Source: Streptohalobacillus salinus (lineage in GTDB: Bacteria; Bacillota; Bacilli; Bacillales; Amphibacillaceae). From it: DNA of 64,000 nucleotides. The stretch covers positions 124,001 to 188,000 of the forward strand of contig NZ_QJJR01000004.1 of assembly GCF_003201605.1 (NCBI RefSeq). Direction: 5' to 3'. Within the stretch, counting starts at the first letter, position 1, and every line of letters starts with the position of its first letter. The translations under genes and the position numbers were made by a program. The notes beneath the pieces were generated by a model. That model ran no database searches. It had not been told where the DNA came from and saw only the letters and a program-made list of their open reading frames with translations. Below are positions 8,137-17,797 of the stretch, piece after piece.

Positions 8137-9654
8137 GTGACAGCGATAGAAGTGCTTAGTCGAATTTTTGATTATGAGACGTTCCGTCCAGGTCAACTTG
8201 AAGTTATTGAAAGTTTACAGGCTGGTGACGATGTCATCGCAACATTACCAACCGGTGCGGGGAAATCACTCTGTTATCAGATCCCGGCGTTAATGTCAGA
8301 AGGTTTAACCGTTGTAATCACTCCCCTACTCTCACTGATGGAAGACCAAGTTAACAATTTGAAAAAACGTGGTGTTAAACGTGTGGCGGCGATCAATAGC
8401 TTTAATACAAGAGATGAGCGTCAAAAGATTATTGCTTCTTTTTCGACATTGAAATTATTGTATTTATCCCCAGAAATCATCCAAGAATCATGGATGATTG
8501 ATCACTTGAAATCACGAACAATTGCTTACGTAGTTGTTGATGAAGCGCATTGTGTTTCACAATGGGGCCATGAGTTTAGACCGGATTATTTAAAAATAAG
8601 TCCGGTTGTCCATCGCTTAGGTCAACCGACACTGTTATTGCTTACAGCAACACTAACACCGGATGTTAAACAAGATATTTTAAAGCATTTTGCTAATTTT
8701 TCTTTTATTGAACACATTTATCCGATTGACCGTGAAAATATCAGCTTTGTTGTTGAAAAAATGGCCTCACGACAAGCCAAAGACCAACAGTTATTGCAGT
8801 GGGCAACTGATTTTTTTGTTCCTAGCTTGGTTTACTTCTCAAGTAAAAAAGAAGCTGAACGACTAAGTCACTGGTTAAGTGCGCACTTACCGCATCGAAA
8901 TATTGCGTATTACCATAGTGAGCTTGATAAAAAAGATCGACTATTGATTCAAACGCAGTTTATCGCCGGCGACTTAGATTTAGTCTGTGCAACAAGCGCC
9001 TTTGGTATGGGAGTAGACAAACCGGATATACGTTTAATTATTCATTATCATATGCCAACACAATTGGAAAGCTTTATTCAAGAAGTTGGTCGCGCTGGAC
9101 GAGATGGTAAACATAGTGTTAGTGCAACGCTTCTCGGTCCCCACGATTTTCAAATTCCAGAGCATCTTATTGAAAATGAACTACCTGACGAGTCAGTGAT
9201 CGATAAGCTCTACCAAACTTTATTTAGTTCTGAATCAACAAGCTTTGACCTTATGGAATGGGCAAATGCATTAGGCCTAAATGAGGTGAATTATCGGTTT
9301 ATAAAAAACTATCTTGAAAATAAGCAGATAATCAATGATAATAAAGATATCAACAAAACAAGAATTCAACCTCAGTTATTTACCGAATGGAAAATACAGA
9401 TTAGAAAGCGTCAACGCTTTAAGCGCCAAAAACTTATGGATATTTATCAGTTTTTAACAACAGAGGATTGTTTACGTCAGGCATTATATCAGCCGTTTCA
9501 AACAGTTGTAAGGCCATCAAAATGGGGCTGTTGTTCGTCGTGTGGGTTTCAGTTAACTGACTTTACCCCAACTATTTTAGAACAATCAAATCTTCAGCTA
9601 ACATGGGAAGAGAAACTGAAGCAGAAGTTATTACCACATCGCATGACAAATTAG
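8137..9654 (+). CDS. recS: RecQ-family ATP-dependent DNA helicase (RecS)
   Basis: This 3'-5' DNA helicase of the short RecQ type has about 505 residues. Motifs visible are Walker A TGAGKS, the DEAH box VVVDEAHCVSQWGHEFRPDY (read as DEAH plus the RecQ aromatic-rich loop), LTATLTPDV, SAFGMGVDKPDIR and QEVGRAGRDG. The zinc-binding cysteines come near the end (CLRQ... and CCSSC). There is no C-terminal HRDC domain, which matches RecS rather than full RecQ. GTG 8137 lies 8 bases after AAAGGAGG, so it is chosen over the ATG at 8104. It pairs with ypbB 40 bases upstream. Confidence 0.92.
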   Translation: MTAIEVLSRIFDYETFRPGQLEVIESLQAGDDVIATLPTGAGKSLCYQIPALMSEGLTVVITPLLSLMEDQVNNLKKRGVKRVAAINSFNTRDERQKIIASFSTLKLLYLSPEIIQESWMIDHLKSRTIAYVVVDEAHCVSQWGHEFRPDYLKISPVVHRLGQPTLLLLTATLTPDVKQDILKHFANFSFIEHIYPIDRENISFVVEKMASRQAKDQQLLQWATDFFVPSLVYFSSKKEAERLSHWLSAHLPHRNIAYYHSELDKKDRLLIQTQFIAGDLDLVCATSAFGMGVDKPDIRLIIHYHMPTQLESFIQEVGRAGRDGKHSVSATLLGPHDFQIPEHLIENELPDESVIDKLYQTLFSSESTSFDLMEWANALGLNEVNYRFIKNYLENKQIINDNKDINKTRIQPQLFTEWKIQIRKRQRFKRQKLMDIYQFLTTEDCLRQALYQPFQTVVRPSKWGCCSSCGFQLTDFTPTILEQSNLQLTWEEKLKQKLLPHRMTN

Positions 9655-9685
9655 TTCAGATGTTTAGCAGGGAAGGGTGTTTGTG

Positions 9686-10255
9686 ATGCCAGGACAAAAT
9701 GAAGATCAAGCAAAGCGATTACGGGAACAATTTGAAGAAATAGAGCAAGATGATCACGTTACTGACCGTGAACCAGGCGATATTGATGTATTAGCACTGC
9801 CACCAAGAAGTCACGTGCATGAAGAGAAACAGGCGAAGGTGCGTTTTAAAGTAAGTTATGCATTGGTTCGTTTATTAGCCATATTATTTATTTTAATTGT
9901 TGTACTCGTCTTAACATATAATTATTGGGGCAGCTATTTTTTAATAAATGGTAAAGATCCAATTATTCGAGCAAATGACAGATCAGAAGAAGTATTGATC
10001 GATGCCGATCACCATCAACTGTCACAAGAAGTAACAAAGACATTTTACGATGGGAATGACGGAACTGGTAAAACATTAACGGGACGCTTTTATTTAACTC
10101 AAGGAGATGAAACGCTTGTACAAATCATTGATCGTTTCTATCCGAATATGTATCAATTACAAGATGTGCAAGAAATTAATGAAATTGCAGTAAGTGATAT
10201 GATTTTGGAGAAAAATGTCCGTTTATTTTTACCTGATGTCGAGGCGACTAAATGA
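9686..10255 (+). CDS. ypbE: Membrane-anchored LysM-domain protein (YpbE-like)
   Basis: This 189-residue protein has a charged cytoplasmic N-terminus (about 55 residues), one membrane helix (about 62-84, ALVRLLAILFILIVVLVLTY) and an extracellular C-terminus ending in a LysM-like fold (about 140-185, YLTQGDETLVQIIDRFY ... IVL-type end). LysM domains bind peptidoglycan. It occupies the ypbE position behind recS; ypbD, gudB and ypdA, its usual neighbours in B. subtilis, are absent. ATG 9686 follows GGGAAGGG at good distance. A terminator follows within 10 bases. The function in B. subtilis is not known to me. Confidence 0.75.
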   Translation: MPGQNEDQAKRLREQFEEIEQDDHVTDREPGDIDVLALPPRSHVHEEKQAKVRFKVSYALVRLLAILFILIVVLVLTYNYWGSYFLINGKDPIIRANDRSEEVLIDADHHQLSQEVTKTFYDGNDGTGKTLTGRFYLTQGDETLVQIIDRFYPNMYQLQDVQEINEIAVSDMILEKNVRLFLPDVEATK

Positions 10256-10263
10256 TATAAATG

Positions 10264-10294
10264 AGAGACGTATATTTCTGCGTCTCTTTTCTTT
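10264..10294 (+). terminator. Terminator after the LysM gene
   Basis: AGAGACG (10264-10270) pairs with CGTCTCT (10281-10287), followed by a T-rich run. Confidence 0.85.
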
Positions 10295-10320
10295 TGTAAC
10301 CGTCAAAGAGGATAGTCATG

Positions 10321-10329
10321 TGATATACT
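10321..10329 (+). promoter_or_regulatory. Extended -10 promoter for ansA
   Basis: TGATATACT is an extended -10 (TG-n-TATACT) about 30 bases before the asparaginase start. No good -35 hexamer is seen at 17 bases, which is usual for extended -10 promoters. Confidence 0.5.
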
Positions 10330-10358
10330 ATTTAAGTTGTCGTATAAGGAGGTAAGCT

Positions 10359-11330
10359 ATGGAAAAGATATTAATTATACACACAGGTGGGACAATTTCA
10401 ATGACTGAAAATCAGTCACTAGGTATTGTAGTCCCCTCGGACAGTCATCCATTATCAGAAAACCTGGCGTATCTTAAACAAACAGCATCCATTGAAGAAG
10501 ATCATCTATTTGACTTACCTTCGCCTCATGTTACGCCGACACATATGCTCAAACTAGCCAAACATATTGAAATGAAATTAAAAGAAAAACCATATCAAGG
10601 GGTTGTCGTCACCCATGGCACAGACACATTAGAAGAAACAGCCTATTTCCTTGATCTATACTTAACCGTTGATGCGGCTGTGGTGATCACGGGTGCGATG
10701 CGGTCAAGCAATGAAGTGGGTGCGGATGGTCTGTACAACTTAATTGGTGCGGTTCGAGTAGCGAAAGATCCAGAATCAATGAATAAAGGTGTGCTCGTTG
10801 TGATGAATGATGAAATTCATTCGAGCGCCTATTGTATAAAAACGTCTTCAAGTTCTGTTGCCACTTTTCAAAGTCCTCAGTTTGGACCGATTGGCATATT
10901 AACGAAACAAGAAGTATACTTTTATCATAAATGGATTGAGCGCGAAAAAATTCATTTCCAAACCGTCACTAAATGCATTCCGCTTATTAAAGCATTTGCA
11001 GGAATGGATCAGGCTTTCATGCGAGCTATTCAAACGTTACCGATTGATGGTTTAGTAATTGAAGGATTTGGTCAAGGCAATTTACCGCCTGAAACCGTTG
11101 CTGTAATTGAAGAAATTGTAGCGGAAGGCATTATTGTTGTGATGGTCTCGCGCAGTTTTAAAGGGGTAGTCCAACCGACTTACGCCTATCCAGGCGGAGG
11201 GAAAGATTTAAAAGATAAAGGTGTAATTTTTGTAAAACGCTTGTCAGGACCGAAAGCACGTCTGAAGTTACTTGCTTTATTAGAAGCGGGTTATCATCGA
11301 GCGCGGATTGAAGCTATTCTAGAAAAATAA
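10359..11330 (+). CDS. ansA: Type I L-asparaginase
   Basis: This enzyme hydrolyses L-asparagine to aspartate and ammonia in the cytoplasm. The 323-residue length and lack of a signal peptide fit the cytoplasmic type I enzyme. The first catalytic threonine lies in IIHTGGTIS at residue 12. The second threonine motif is VVTHGTDTLEETA near residue 87, and ITGAMRSSNEVGADG follows. ATG 10359 has AAGGAGG in front. It is preceded by its own promoter and terminator, so it may be a single-gene unit or run on into motI, 43 bases downstream. Confidence 0.92.
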   Translation: MEKILIIHTGGTISMTENQSLGIVVPSDSHPLSENLAYLKQTASIEEDHLFDLPSPHVTPTHMLKLAKHIEMKLKEKPYQGVVVTHGTDTLEETAYFLDLYLTVDAAVVITGAMRSSNEVGADGLYNLIGAVRVAKDPESMNKGVLVVMNDEIHSSAYCIKTSSSSVATFQSPQFGPIGILTKQEVYFYHKWIEREKIHFQTVTKCIPLIKAFAGMDQAFMRAIQTLPIDGLVIEGFGQGNLPPETVAVIEEIVAEGIIVVMVSRSFKGVVQPTYAYPGGGKDLKDKGVIFVKRLSGPKARLKLLALLEAGYHRARIEAILEK

Positions 11331-11373
11331 AGGTAAAAGTGAATATATCTAATGCGATTTAAGAGGTGAACAC

Positions 11374-12033
11374 ATGATAAAGATAGGGACAACCCTTACG
11401 TTAGAACAACGAAATAAAGAGGATGAAGTGACACGCTTTAAATGCCGTATTGTCGAACATCAAGGCCATACCCTTTATATTGATTATCCAATAAATGTAC
11501 AATCCGGGCGAACCGATGTTTTTCCGAAAGGTACAACATTTGAAGCATTTTACGTCGGTGAACAAGAAGCGGTATTTCATTTTTCTACGGAAATTAAAGG
11601 CCGGAAGAAAGCGAATTTACCGATGTTGTTGTTGCATTTTGATGAAAAGAAAATGAAGAAAATCCAGCGCAGAGAATATGTCCGCGTTGATGCAAATATC
11701 GATATTGCCCTTGAAGACCAAGGGATGGAAATCCCTTCCTTCTCAACATTAACCTCTGATATTAGTGGGGGTGGGGTGGCCGTAAATCTAAAAGATGGCA
11801 TCAAAGTTAAACCGGGCACAACATTTAAAACGGTGCTCGTTCTCCGCACTGGACCTACTGAATATCATTACATTTATGCGACAACTGAGGCAATTCGAAC
11901 ACAACAAAAAAAAGATCACCGGACAGCGACCTTATCGATGAAATTTACCGACATAGATGAAAAGGATCGACAAAAAATAATTCAGTATTGTTTTGAAACA
12001 CAATTAAAAAACCGTAGACAAACTAACCGATAA
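11374..12033 (+). CDS. motI: PilZ-domain c-di-GMP receptor, YcgR/MotI type
   Basis: This 219-residue protein has an N-terminal YcgR-like domain and a C-terminal PilZ domain. Cyclic-di-GMP binding residues are visible as RREYVR (RxxxR, about 97-102) and DISGGG (DxSxxG, about 129-134). In B. subtilis the protein at this locus (MotI/YpfA/DgrA, just before cmk) acts as a c-di-GMP-controlled brake on the flagellar motor. Its presence together with cheR suggests a motile organism. ATG 11374 follows AGAGGTGA. The gene for the protease PrsW, a usual upstream neighbour, is absent. Confidence 0.85.
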   Translation: MIKIGTTLTLEQRNKEDEVTRFKCRIVEHQGHTLYIDYPINVQSGRTDVFPKGTTFEAFYVGEQEAVFHFSTEIKGRKKANLPMLLLHFDEKKMKKIQRREYVRVDANIDIALEDQGMEIPSFSTLTSDISGGGVAVNLKDGIKVKPGTTFKTVLVLRTGPTEYHYIYATTEAIRTQQKKDHRTATLSMKFTDIDEKDRQKIIQYCFETQLKNRRQTNR

Positions 12034-12064
12034 AAAGCGCGTGTTAAAGATTGGAGCAACTGAA

Positions 12065-12745
12065 ATGAATATTAACAAAAAAATAGCGATTGCTATTGAT
12101 GGACCGGCTGCAGCTGGAAAGAGTACCGTGGCAAAAAAAGTGGCCGAGCAATTAAAGTATACGTATATCGATACAGGTGCAATGTATCGCGCAGTAACTT
12201 ACCTTGCCTTACGTCAGGGCGTTAATTTAGCGAGCGAAGAGGCTTTAGCAAAAATTGTAGAATTAATTGAACTGGAGCTGAGCCACACAGAGAACGGCCA
12301 ACGTGTCCGTGTAAACGGTAAAGATGTAACGGAAGAGATTCGCTCAGATGAAGTTACACAGAACGTGTCGGAGGTTGCTGCACACGGTGTGGTTCGTGAA
12401 GCATTGGTTAAACAACAACGATTAATGGCTGAAAAACGTGGTGTGGTAATGGACGGTCGAGACATTGGCACGCACGTTATCCCAGATGCAGAGATTAAAA
12501 TTTTTATGATTGCTTCTGTAGAAGAACGTGCTGAAAGACGTTACAATGAAAATAAGGCTAAAGGTTTTGAACCTGACTTAGATCAATTAAAGGATGAAAT
12601 TAGAAAACGTGATCAACATGATCAAGAACGCATTGTTTCTCCGCTTATAAAGGCAGACGATGCAATAGAGCTTGATACGACGTCGATGTCGATTGAACAA
12701 GTAACAGAATTAATTCTAGAAATTATACAAGAAAAGGTGAAATAG
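12065..12745 (+). CDS. cmk: Cytidylate kinase
   Basis: Cytidylate kinase phosphorylates CMP and dCMP to the diphosphates. Motifs are the P-loop [10 protein letters not shown] at about 10-19, [12 protein letters not shown], the [14 protein letters not shown] segment and the C-terminal KRDQHD. At 226 residues it matches the family. ATG 12065 is preferred over GTG 12041 because GGAG lies 8 bases in front and the family starts close to the P-loop. plsC starts directly after the stop, so the two are co-transcribed, as in many Bacillaceae. Confidence 0.95.
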   Translation: MNINKKIAIAIDGPAAAGKSTVAKKVAEQLKYTYIDTGAMYRAVTYLALRQGVNLASEEALAKIVELIELELSHTENGQRVRVNGKDVTEEIRSDEVTQNVSEVAAHGVVREALVKQQRLMAEKRGVVMDGRDIGTHVIPDAEIKIFMIASVEERAERRYNENKAKGFEPDLDQLKDEIRKRDQHDQERIVSPLIKADDAIELDTTSMSIEQVTELILEIIQEKVK

Positions 12746-13327
12746 ATGTCGTTTCAAAAATTCGTAAAAACAGTTGTCTGGTATGGACTTAAACCATTCT
12801 TTCGAATGAAGGTTGAAGGAAGAGAATATATTCCAAAGGAAGGTTCTGCAATCATTTGTGCCAATCATATTTCGAACTGGGATCCCCCTGTTTTTGGTAG
12901 TTCAATTAAACGAGAAGTGCATTTTATTGCAAAAGAGGAATTATTTCATAAAAAATGGTTAGCAGCCTTAATGACGAGTTTAAAAGTTTTTCCAATCAAG
13001 CGCGGGATGAGTGATCGACAAGCGCTACGTAAGGCATTAGGCTTATTAAAGAATGGTGAAGCGCTGGGACTATTTCCGGAAGGCACACGTAGCAAAACAG
13101 GAGATCTACAAAAAGGGATGTCGGGCGTTGGCTTTTTCGCTTTGCGATCAGATGCAGTGGTTGTACCATGTGCTATAATTGGACCATATAAGATTGGTAG
13201 ACAAATGAAACTTGTTTATGGTCCGCCAGTTGATATGACTGAACTTCGCGAACGAAAAGCCGATCCAAAAGAAGTAACGGAGAGAATAATGGCTGCAATA
13301 TCTGAATTAATTGAAAATAATCGTTAA
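12746..13327 (+). CDS. plsC: 1-acyl-sn-glycerol-3-phosphate acyltransferase
   Basis: PlsC transfers the second acyl chain to lysophosphatidic acid to make phosphatidic acid at the membrane. Motifs are ANHISNWDPP (the HX4D catalytic box, about 45-52), KEELF near residue 70 and FPEGTRS at about 113 for glycerol-phosphate binding. At 193 residues it has the usual length. It starts one base after the cmk stop with AAAAGGTGA as its ribosome site, so it sits in the cmk-plsC-rpsA run. Confidence 0.93.
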   Translation: MSFQKFVKTVVWYGLKPFFRMKVEGREYIPKEGSAIICANHISNWDPPVFGSSIKREVHFIAKEELFHKKWLAALMTSLKVFPIKRGMSDRQALRKALGLLKNGEALGLFPEGTRSKTGDLQKGMSGVGFFALRSDAVVVPCAIIGPYKIGRQMKLVYGPPVDMTELRERKADPKEVTERIMAAISELIENNR

Positions 13328-13420
13328 ATCACATGGTTATCACTTGACAAATTGACTGAAATGTTAGAACTTAGAAACTGGATGATTTAATTTTTGTTGT
13401 AAACTAAGGAGGCTTTTTTG

Positions 13421-14566
13421 ATGGAGGAAATGAACAATAGTTTATCAGATTTCAAAACATTTGAAGCAGGTGAAATTGTAACCGGAAAAGTTGTCGCGAT
13501 TGAAGACAAATCAGTTTTGGTTGCATTTGGTTCAAAAGACGACGGTGTCGTACCTATTAATGAACTTTCTAGTATTCATATTGAGTCACCAAATGAAGTG
13601 GTAAATATGGATGATGAGTTAACACTAAAAATCATTAAAATTGATGATGAAGGCAAAGCAGTGCTTTCTAAACGTGCAGTGGATAGTGAAAAGGCTTGGG
13701 ATGAACTTGAAGCAAAATTAGCAGCAGGTGAAGTGTTCGAAGCGACTGTCCAGGATGTTGTTAAAGGCGGTCTTGTCGTTGATGTAGGTGTACGTGGTTT
13801 TATCCCTGCTTCACTTGTAGAAACGCATTTTGTTGATGATTTTGAAGAATATAAAGGCCAAACATTAACGTTAAAAGTAGAGGAATTAGATCGCGAGAAA
13901 AATCGTGTTATTCTTTCGCACCGAGCGGTGGTTGAAGAAGAAACTTCAAAACAAAAAGAAGAAGTTCTTGATACGTTAGAAGAAGGACAGATTGTTGAAG
14001 GCAAAGTAGCGCGTCTTACTGACTTTGGTGTCTTTGTTGATTTAGGAGGCATTGATGGGTTAGTTCATATTTCTCAACTTTCTCATGAACATGTTGAAAA
14101 AGCGAGTGATGTTGTGAGTGAGGGAGAAACGATTAAAGTTAAAATCCTTTCGGTTGATAAAGAAAAAGAACGTATTTCGTTATCAGTGAAAGCGACACAA
14201 GCTGGCCCATGGGAACAAGTAGCTGAAAAGATTCAACCAGGTGACGTGGTTGAAGGAAAAGTGAAACGTTTAGTGCAGTTTGGTGCATTTGTTGAAGTAT
14301 TGCCACAAGTTGAAGGTCTCGTGCATATTTCGCAAATTTCTACTGAGCACATTGGTACACCACAAGAGAAACTTGAAGAAGGTCAAGTGGTTGATGTGAA
14401 AGTTCTTGAAGTAAATCCGAAAGACAAGCGTATTTCATTAAGCATCAAAGAATTAGAAGCTGAAAAAAACAAAAAAGAATTTAAAGCATATGAGAAAGAA
14501 GATGATGATCAAGGATTCTCATTCAGTGATATGATTGGTGATCAACTTGATAAATTCAAAAAATAA
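13421..14566 (+). CDS. rpsA: Ribosomal protein S1 homologue with four S1 domains
   Basis: This 381-residue RNA-binding protein consists of four consecutive S1 domains (about 15-85, 100-170, 186-255 and 272-341). The repeats are clear as GEIVTGKVVAIEDKSVLVAFG, then DVVKGGLVVDVG, LTDFGVFVDLGGIDGLVHISQLS and LVQFGAFVEVLPQVEGLVHISQIS, of which only key parts need matching (GLVHISQ twice). The first two domains are more divergent. Four rather than six domains is normal for Firmicutes (B. subtilis YpfD). ATG 13421 lies 8 bases after AAGGAGG; TTG 13418 is less likely. Confidence 0.93.
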   Translation: MEEMNNSLSDFKTFEAGEIVTGKVVAIEDKSVLVAFGSKDDGVVPINELSSIHIESPNEVVNMDDELTLKIIKIDDEGKAVLSKRAVDSEKAWDELEAKLAAGEVFEATVQDVVKGGLVVDVGVRGFIPASLVETHFVDDFEEYKGQTLTLKVEELDREKNRVILSHRAVVEEETSKQKEEVLDTLEEGQIVEGKVARLTDFGVFVDLGGIDGLVHISQLSHEHVEKASDVVSEGETIKVKILSVDKEKERISLSVKATQAGPWEQVAEKIQPGDVVEGKVKRLVQFGAFVEVLPQVEGLVHISQISTEHIGTPQEKLEEGQVVDVKVLEVNPKDKRISLSIKELEAEKNKKEFKAYEKEDDDQGFSFSDMIGDQLDKFKK

Positions 14567-14590
14567 TTACGCTTTATCTTGAAGTTTTTT

Positions 14591-14619
14591 AGACATGCAG
14601 CTTGCTGCATGTCTATTTT
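14591..14619 (+). terminator. Terminator after rpsA
   Basis: AGACATGCAG and CTGCATGTCT form a perfect 10-bp stem with a CTTG loop, followed by ATTTT. Confidence 0.8.
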
Positions 14620-14711
14620 GCATTATGGATTGTTAAATGGTGCAACTTTTGCTAAACTGTATAAGTTAGATGTATCTAACAATAAAGGATAAAAGAAAGG
14701 ATGAACCTTTC

Positions 14712-16022
14712 ATGCGTAAATCTATTGTTGCAATTGTAGGTCGACCGAATGTTGGTAAATCGACAATTTTTAATCGTCTTGTAGGCGAGCGTATTTCGAT
14801 TGTTGAGGATGTCCCAGGCGTCACTCGTGATCGTATTTATGCACAAGCAGAATGGTTAACAACTGAATTTAATTTAATTGATACCGGTGGTATCGAACTA
14901 GGAGACGAACCGTTATTGGTTCAAATGCGCGAACAAGCGGATGTCGCGATTCGTGAAGCAGATGTTATCATCTTTATCGTAAATGGCCGTGAGGGCATTA
15001 CCGCAGCCGATGAAGAGGTAGCGAAAATCTTGTATAAATCAAACAAACCAGTCGTACTAGCGGTTAACAAAACAGATAACCCTGAGATGCGTAGTGAAAT
15101 ATATGAGTTTTATAGTTTAGGATTTGGCGAACCCTATCCAATCTCTGGTACACATGGATTAGGTCTCGGTGATATGTTGGATAAAGTCGTAAGCTATTTC
15201 CCGACGCTAGAAACGGAATCAAAAGATCAAGATACCATCTATTTCAGTTTGATTGGCCGACCAAACGTTGGAAAATCATCACTGGTAAATGCGATCTTAC
15301 AACAAGAGCGAGTAATTGTAAGTGAAATTGCAGGCACAACACGTGATGCAATTGACACGCCATTTACAAAAGAGGAGCAAGATTTTGTTATTATCGATAC
15401 GGCAGGTATGCGAAAGCGTGGAAAGATTTATGAATCAACCGAACGTTACAGTATCTTGCGTGCCCTTAAAGCAATTGAACGCTCAGATGTTGTTTTAACC
15501 TTGATCGATGCAGATGAAGGCATTATCGAACAAGATAAAAAAATCGCCGGCTATGCACACCAAGCGGGTAAAGCAATTGTGATTGTTGTGAATAAATGGG
15601 ATACCATTGAATCTGATGAAAAAGCAATGAAGGATTTTGAAGCAAAGGTACGTGTTCACTTTCCATTCCTTGACTATGCACCAATCGTATTCTTATCAGC
15701 ATTGACAAAAAAACGCCTGCATACCTTAATACCTAAAGTATTAGTTGCAAGTGAAAATCATGCCCGTCGTGTCGAAACAAATGTGTTAAATGATGTGGTT
15801 ATGGATGCCGTTGCGATGAATCCTACCCCTACCTCACATGGACGTCGTTTAAAAATTCTCTATACAACCCAAGTGGCAGTTAAACCTCCTGCTTTTGTCG
15901 TTTTTGTAAATGATCCGGAATTGATGCACTTTTCATATGAACGTTTCTTAGAGAATCGTATCCGTGATGCATTTGGATTTGAAGGCACACCGATCAAAAT
16001 CTTTGCGCGTCGAAGAAGTTAG
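14712..16022 (+). CDS. der: GTPase Der (EngA), ribosome assembly
   Basis: Der is an essential GTPase with two G domains that helps mature the 50S subunit. The first domain has GRPNVGKST at about 10-18 with DTGGIE and NKTDN. The second has GRPNVGKSS at about 183, DTAGMRKRG and NKWD. A C-terminal KH-like domain follows from about residue 355. At 436 residues it equals the B. subtilis protein. ATG 14712 follows AAAGGATG; the upstream in-frame ATG 14670 lacks a good ribosome site. The stop overlaps the ribosome site of gpsA. Confidence 0.96.
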   Translation: MRKSIVAIVGRPNVGKSTIFNRLVGERISIVEDVPGVTRDRIYAQAEWLTTEFNLIDTGGIELGDEPLLVQMREQADVAIREADVIIFIVNGREGITAADEEVAKILYKSNKPVVLAVNKTDNPEMRSEIYEFYSLGFGEPYPISGTHGLGLGDMLDKVVSYFPTLETESKDQDTIYFSLIGRPNVGKSSLVNAILQQERVIVSEIAGTTRDAIDTPFTKEEQDFVIIDTAGMRKRGKIYESTERYSILRALKAIERSDVVLTLIDADEGIIEQDKKIAGYAHQAGKAIVIVVNKWDTIESDEKAMKDFEAKVRVHFPFLDYAPIVFLSALTKKRLHTLIPKVLVASENHARRVETNVLNDVVMDAVAMNPTPTSHGRRLKILYTTQVAVKPPAFVVFVNDPELMHFSYERFLENRIRDAFGFEGTPIKIFARRRS

Positions 16023-16032
16023 GAGTGATAGT

Positions 16033-17091
16033 ATGGAGAAAATCGCTGTTTTAGGTGCGGGGAGCTGGGGAACGGCTCTCGCGATGGTACTAAATGATAA
16101 TGGTCACGAGGTACGATTATGGACCCATGTGGCGGAACATGCTGAAGAAATTAATCGAACACATCAAAACAAAGCGTATTTGAAAGATGTTGTCATACCT
16201 GAAGCAATTCATGCAACAAGCGATTTAGTTGCTGCGCTTAAAGAGGTGAGTGCGGTTGTCTTCGTCTTACCGACAAAAGCAATACGTCCGGTTTGTCAAC
16301 AAGTCAAAGCGGTTCTGGATCATCATGTAACGATAATTCATGGGACAAAAGGAATCGAACCGGAGACGTTTAAGCGCGTTTCGGAAATGATGGAAGAAGA
16401 GTTGGATGCTGCATGTTATGATGAGATTGTGGTGCTTTCAGGACCGTCTCACGCAGAAGAAGTGAGTGTCAAACAACCAACCACCGTCAGTGCCTCATCA
16501 AAATCAATTGCGAGTGCTGAACATGCACAGCAATTGTTTATGAATGATCGTTTTCGTGTCTATACGAATAAAGACGTTTTGGGTGTTGAGTTAGGTGGTT
16601 CTTTAAAGAATATTATTGCTCTAGGAGCTGGTATTTCCGATGGCCTTGGCTATGGTGATAACGCAAAAGCTGCGCTTGTTACGCGTGGTTTAGCAGAAAT
16701 TGCACGACTAGGTACAGCAATGGGCGCAGATCCACTTACGTTTATTGGTCTAACTGGGATTGGTGACTTAATTGTTACATGTACGAGTGTGCACAGTCGT
16801 AATTGGCGTGCGGGAAATTTACTTGCGAAAGGGAATAGTTTAGATGATGTTCTTGAACAAATGGGAATGGTCGTCGAAGGTGTACGAACTGCACAGGCTG
16901 CCTATCATTTAGCAAAAGTAAAAGGGATTGATATGCCAATAACCGCGGGTATTTATCAAATTTTATTTGAAAATGCGGATGCGCAAGCAATGGTTGATCA
17001 ATTGATGACGCGAACGAAACGACCAGAAACTGATGAAATTCATGAAATGTTGAAAGCACATTATTTAAAAGCATATTTAACAAACGAATAA
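16033..17091 (+). CDS. gpsA: NAD(P)-dependent glycerol-3-phosphate dehydrogenase
   Basis: GpsA reduces dihydroxyacetone phosphate to sn-glycerol-3-phosphate for membrane lipids. The NAD(P)-binding GAGSWGTAL motif lies at residues 8-16, and GTKGIE, LSGPSHAEEV and the catalytic-region GLGYGDNAKAALVTRGL follow. It has 352 residues. ATG 16033 follows AGGAGTG directly downstream of the der stop. In B. subtilis spoIVA follows within a short distance; here a 355-base non-coding stretch leads into hbs instead. Confidence 0.95.
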   Translation: MEKIAVLGAGSWGTALAMVLNDNGHEVRLWTHVAEHAEEINRTHQNKAYLKDVVIPEAIHATSDLVAALKEVSAVVFVLPTKAIRPVCQQVKAVLDHHVTIIHGTKGIEPETFKRVSEMMEEELDAACYDEIVVLSGPSHAEEVSVKQPTTVSASSKSIASAEHAQQLFMNDRFRVYTNKDVLGVELGGSLKNIIALGAGISDGLGYGDNAKAALVTRGLAEIARLGTAMGADPLTFIGLTGIGDLIVTCTSVHSRNWRAGNLLAKGNSLDDVLEQMGMVVEGVRTAQAAYHLAKVKGIDMPITAGIYQILFENADAQAMVDQLMTRTKRPETDEIHEMLKAHYLKAYLTNE

Positions 17092-17294
17092 TTAAGCTTT
17101 CTTAAATTGAAACTACGTTAAAAATCTGCAAATATATGGGTAACGTTTGCAATGAAAGGCTTGCTATGATAAGCTTTTTATAATTGCAAGCCGACGTAAT
17201 TTGTAAATCACTTAAGTGGTATTATCTCGATTGGGAAATAGTTCAAATATTTTTGACGAGAACTGGATATTTTGAATTATTATTGCGATTTTTG
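17092..17294 (+). other. Gene-free stretch between gpsA and the hbs promoter
   Basis: No reading frame is convincing here. The stretch holds GGCTTGC (17158-17164) and GCAAGCC (17186-17192), a 7-bp inverted repeat. An overlapping weak hairpin (GCTT/AAGC followed by TTTTT) could serve as the gpsA terminator. TTGACG at about 17252 might be part of a second, upstream hbs promoter. In B. subtilis spoIVA occupies this interval, and I see no remnant of it. Confidence 0.4.
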
Positions 17295-17323
17295 TTGAAT
17301 TTCTGGTAAAAGTCGTATATCAT
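17295..17323 (+). promoter_or_regulatory. Promoter of hbs
   Basis: TTGAAT (17295-17300), a 17-base spacer and TATCAT (17318-17323) give a good vegetative promoter. The predicted start near 17330 places the stem-loop at 17328-17353 at the very 5' end of the mRNA. Confidence 0.6.
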
Positions 17324-17327
17324 AAGG

Positions 17328-17353
17328 CTTGTCATCATTTCCTTGATGACAAG
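17328..17353 (+). promoter_or_regulatory. 5'-terminal stem-loop of the hbs leader
   Basis: CTTGTCATCA and TGATGACAAG form a perfect 10-bp stem with a 6-base loop and no T-run, so it is not a terminator. Its place at the predicted transcript start suggests an mRNA-stabilising element (inference). Confidence 0.6.
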
Positions 17354-17446
17354 AAGTGTAGAATTACAGAAACTTGTGAACAAATGGATGATTACCATTT
17401 AAATTCTAATGCTTCACGAATTTAAATGCGGGAGGAGGTGAATATC

Positions 17447-17719
17447 ATGAACAAGACAGATCTAATTAACGCTGTTGCTGAAAAAAGCGAGCTATCTAAA
17501 AAAGATGCGACAAAAGCTGTAGATGCAGTTTTTGAATCTATCATGGATTCACTTAAAGATGGTGAGAAAGTACAATTAATTGGTTTTGGTAACTTTGAAG
17601 TACGTGAACGTGCAGCCCGTAAAGGCCGTAACCCACAAACTGGCGCTGAGATTGAAATCGCAGCGAGCAAAGTACCTGCTTTCAAACCAGGTAAAGCCCT
17701 TAAAGAAATCGTAAAATAA
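17447..17719 (+). CDS. hbs: HU-type nucleoid protein HBsu
   Basis: This abundant histone-like protein of 90 residues binds and bends DNA without strict sequence need. The family signature [21 protein letters not shown] spans about 46-66 (key parts GFGNFEVR and GRNPQTG), and the beta arm is intact. ATG 17447 is chosen over ATG 17426 because GGAGGAGGTGA, a very strong ribosome site, lies just in front of it and the protein then starts like all HU. High expression is expected from the promoter, the leader hairpin and this site. A strong terminator follows. Confidence 0.96.
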   Translation: MNKTDLINAVAEKSELSKKDATKAVDAVFESIMDSLKDGEKVQLIGFGNFEVRERAARKGRNPQTGAEIEIAASKVPAFKPGKALKEIVK

Positions 17720-17733
17720 TTTACATAGGGCGT

Positions 17734-17763
17734 AAAAAGGGTGCAGTTTACTGCACCCTTTTT
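17734..17763 (+). terminator. Terminator after hbs
   Basis: AAAAAGGGTGCAG and CTGCACCCTTTTT form a perfect stem with a TTTA loop and a T-run. Confidence 0.93.
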
Positions 17764-17797
17764 CTATTACAAATAAAGCACGTGAGGAGCGATGGCG

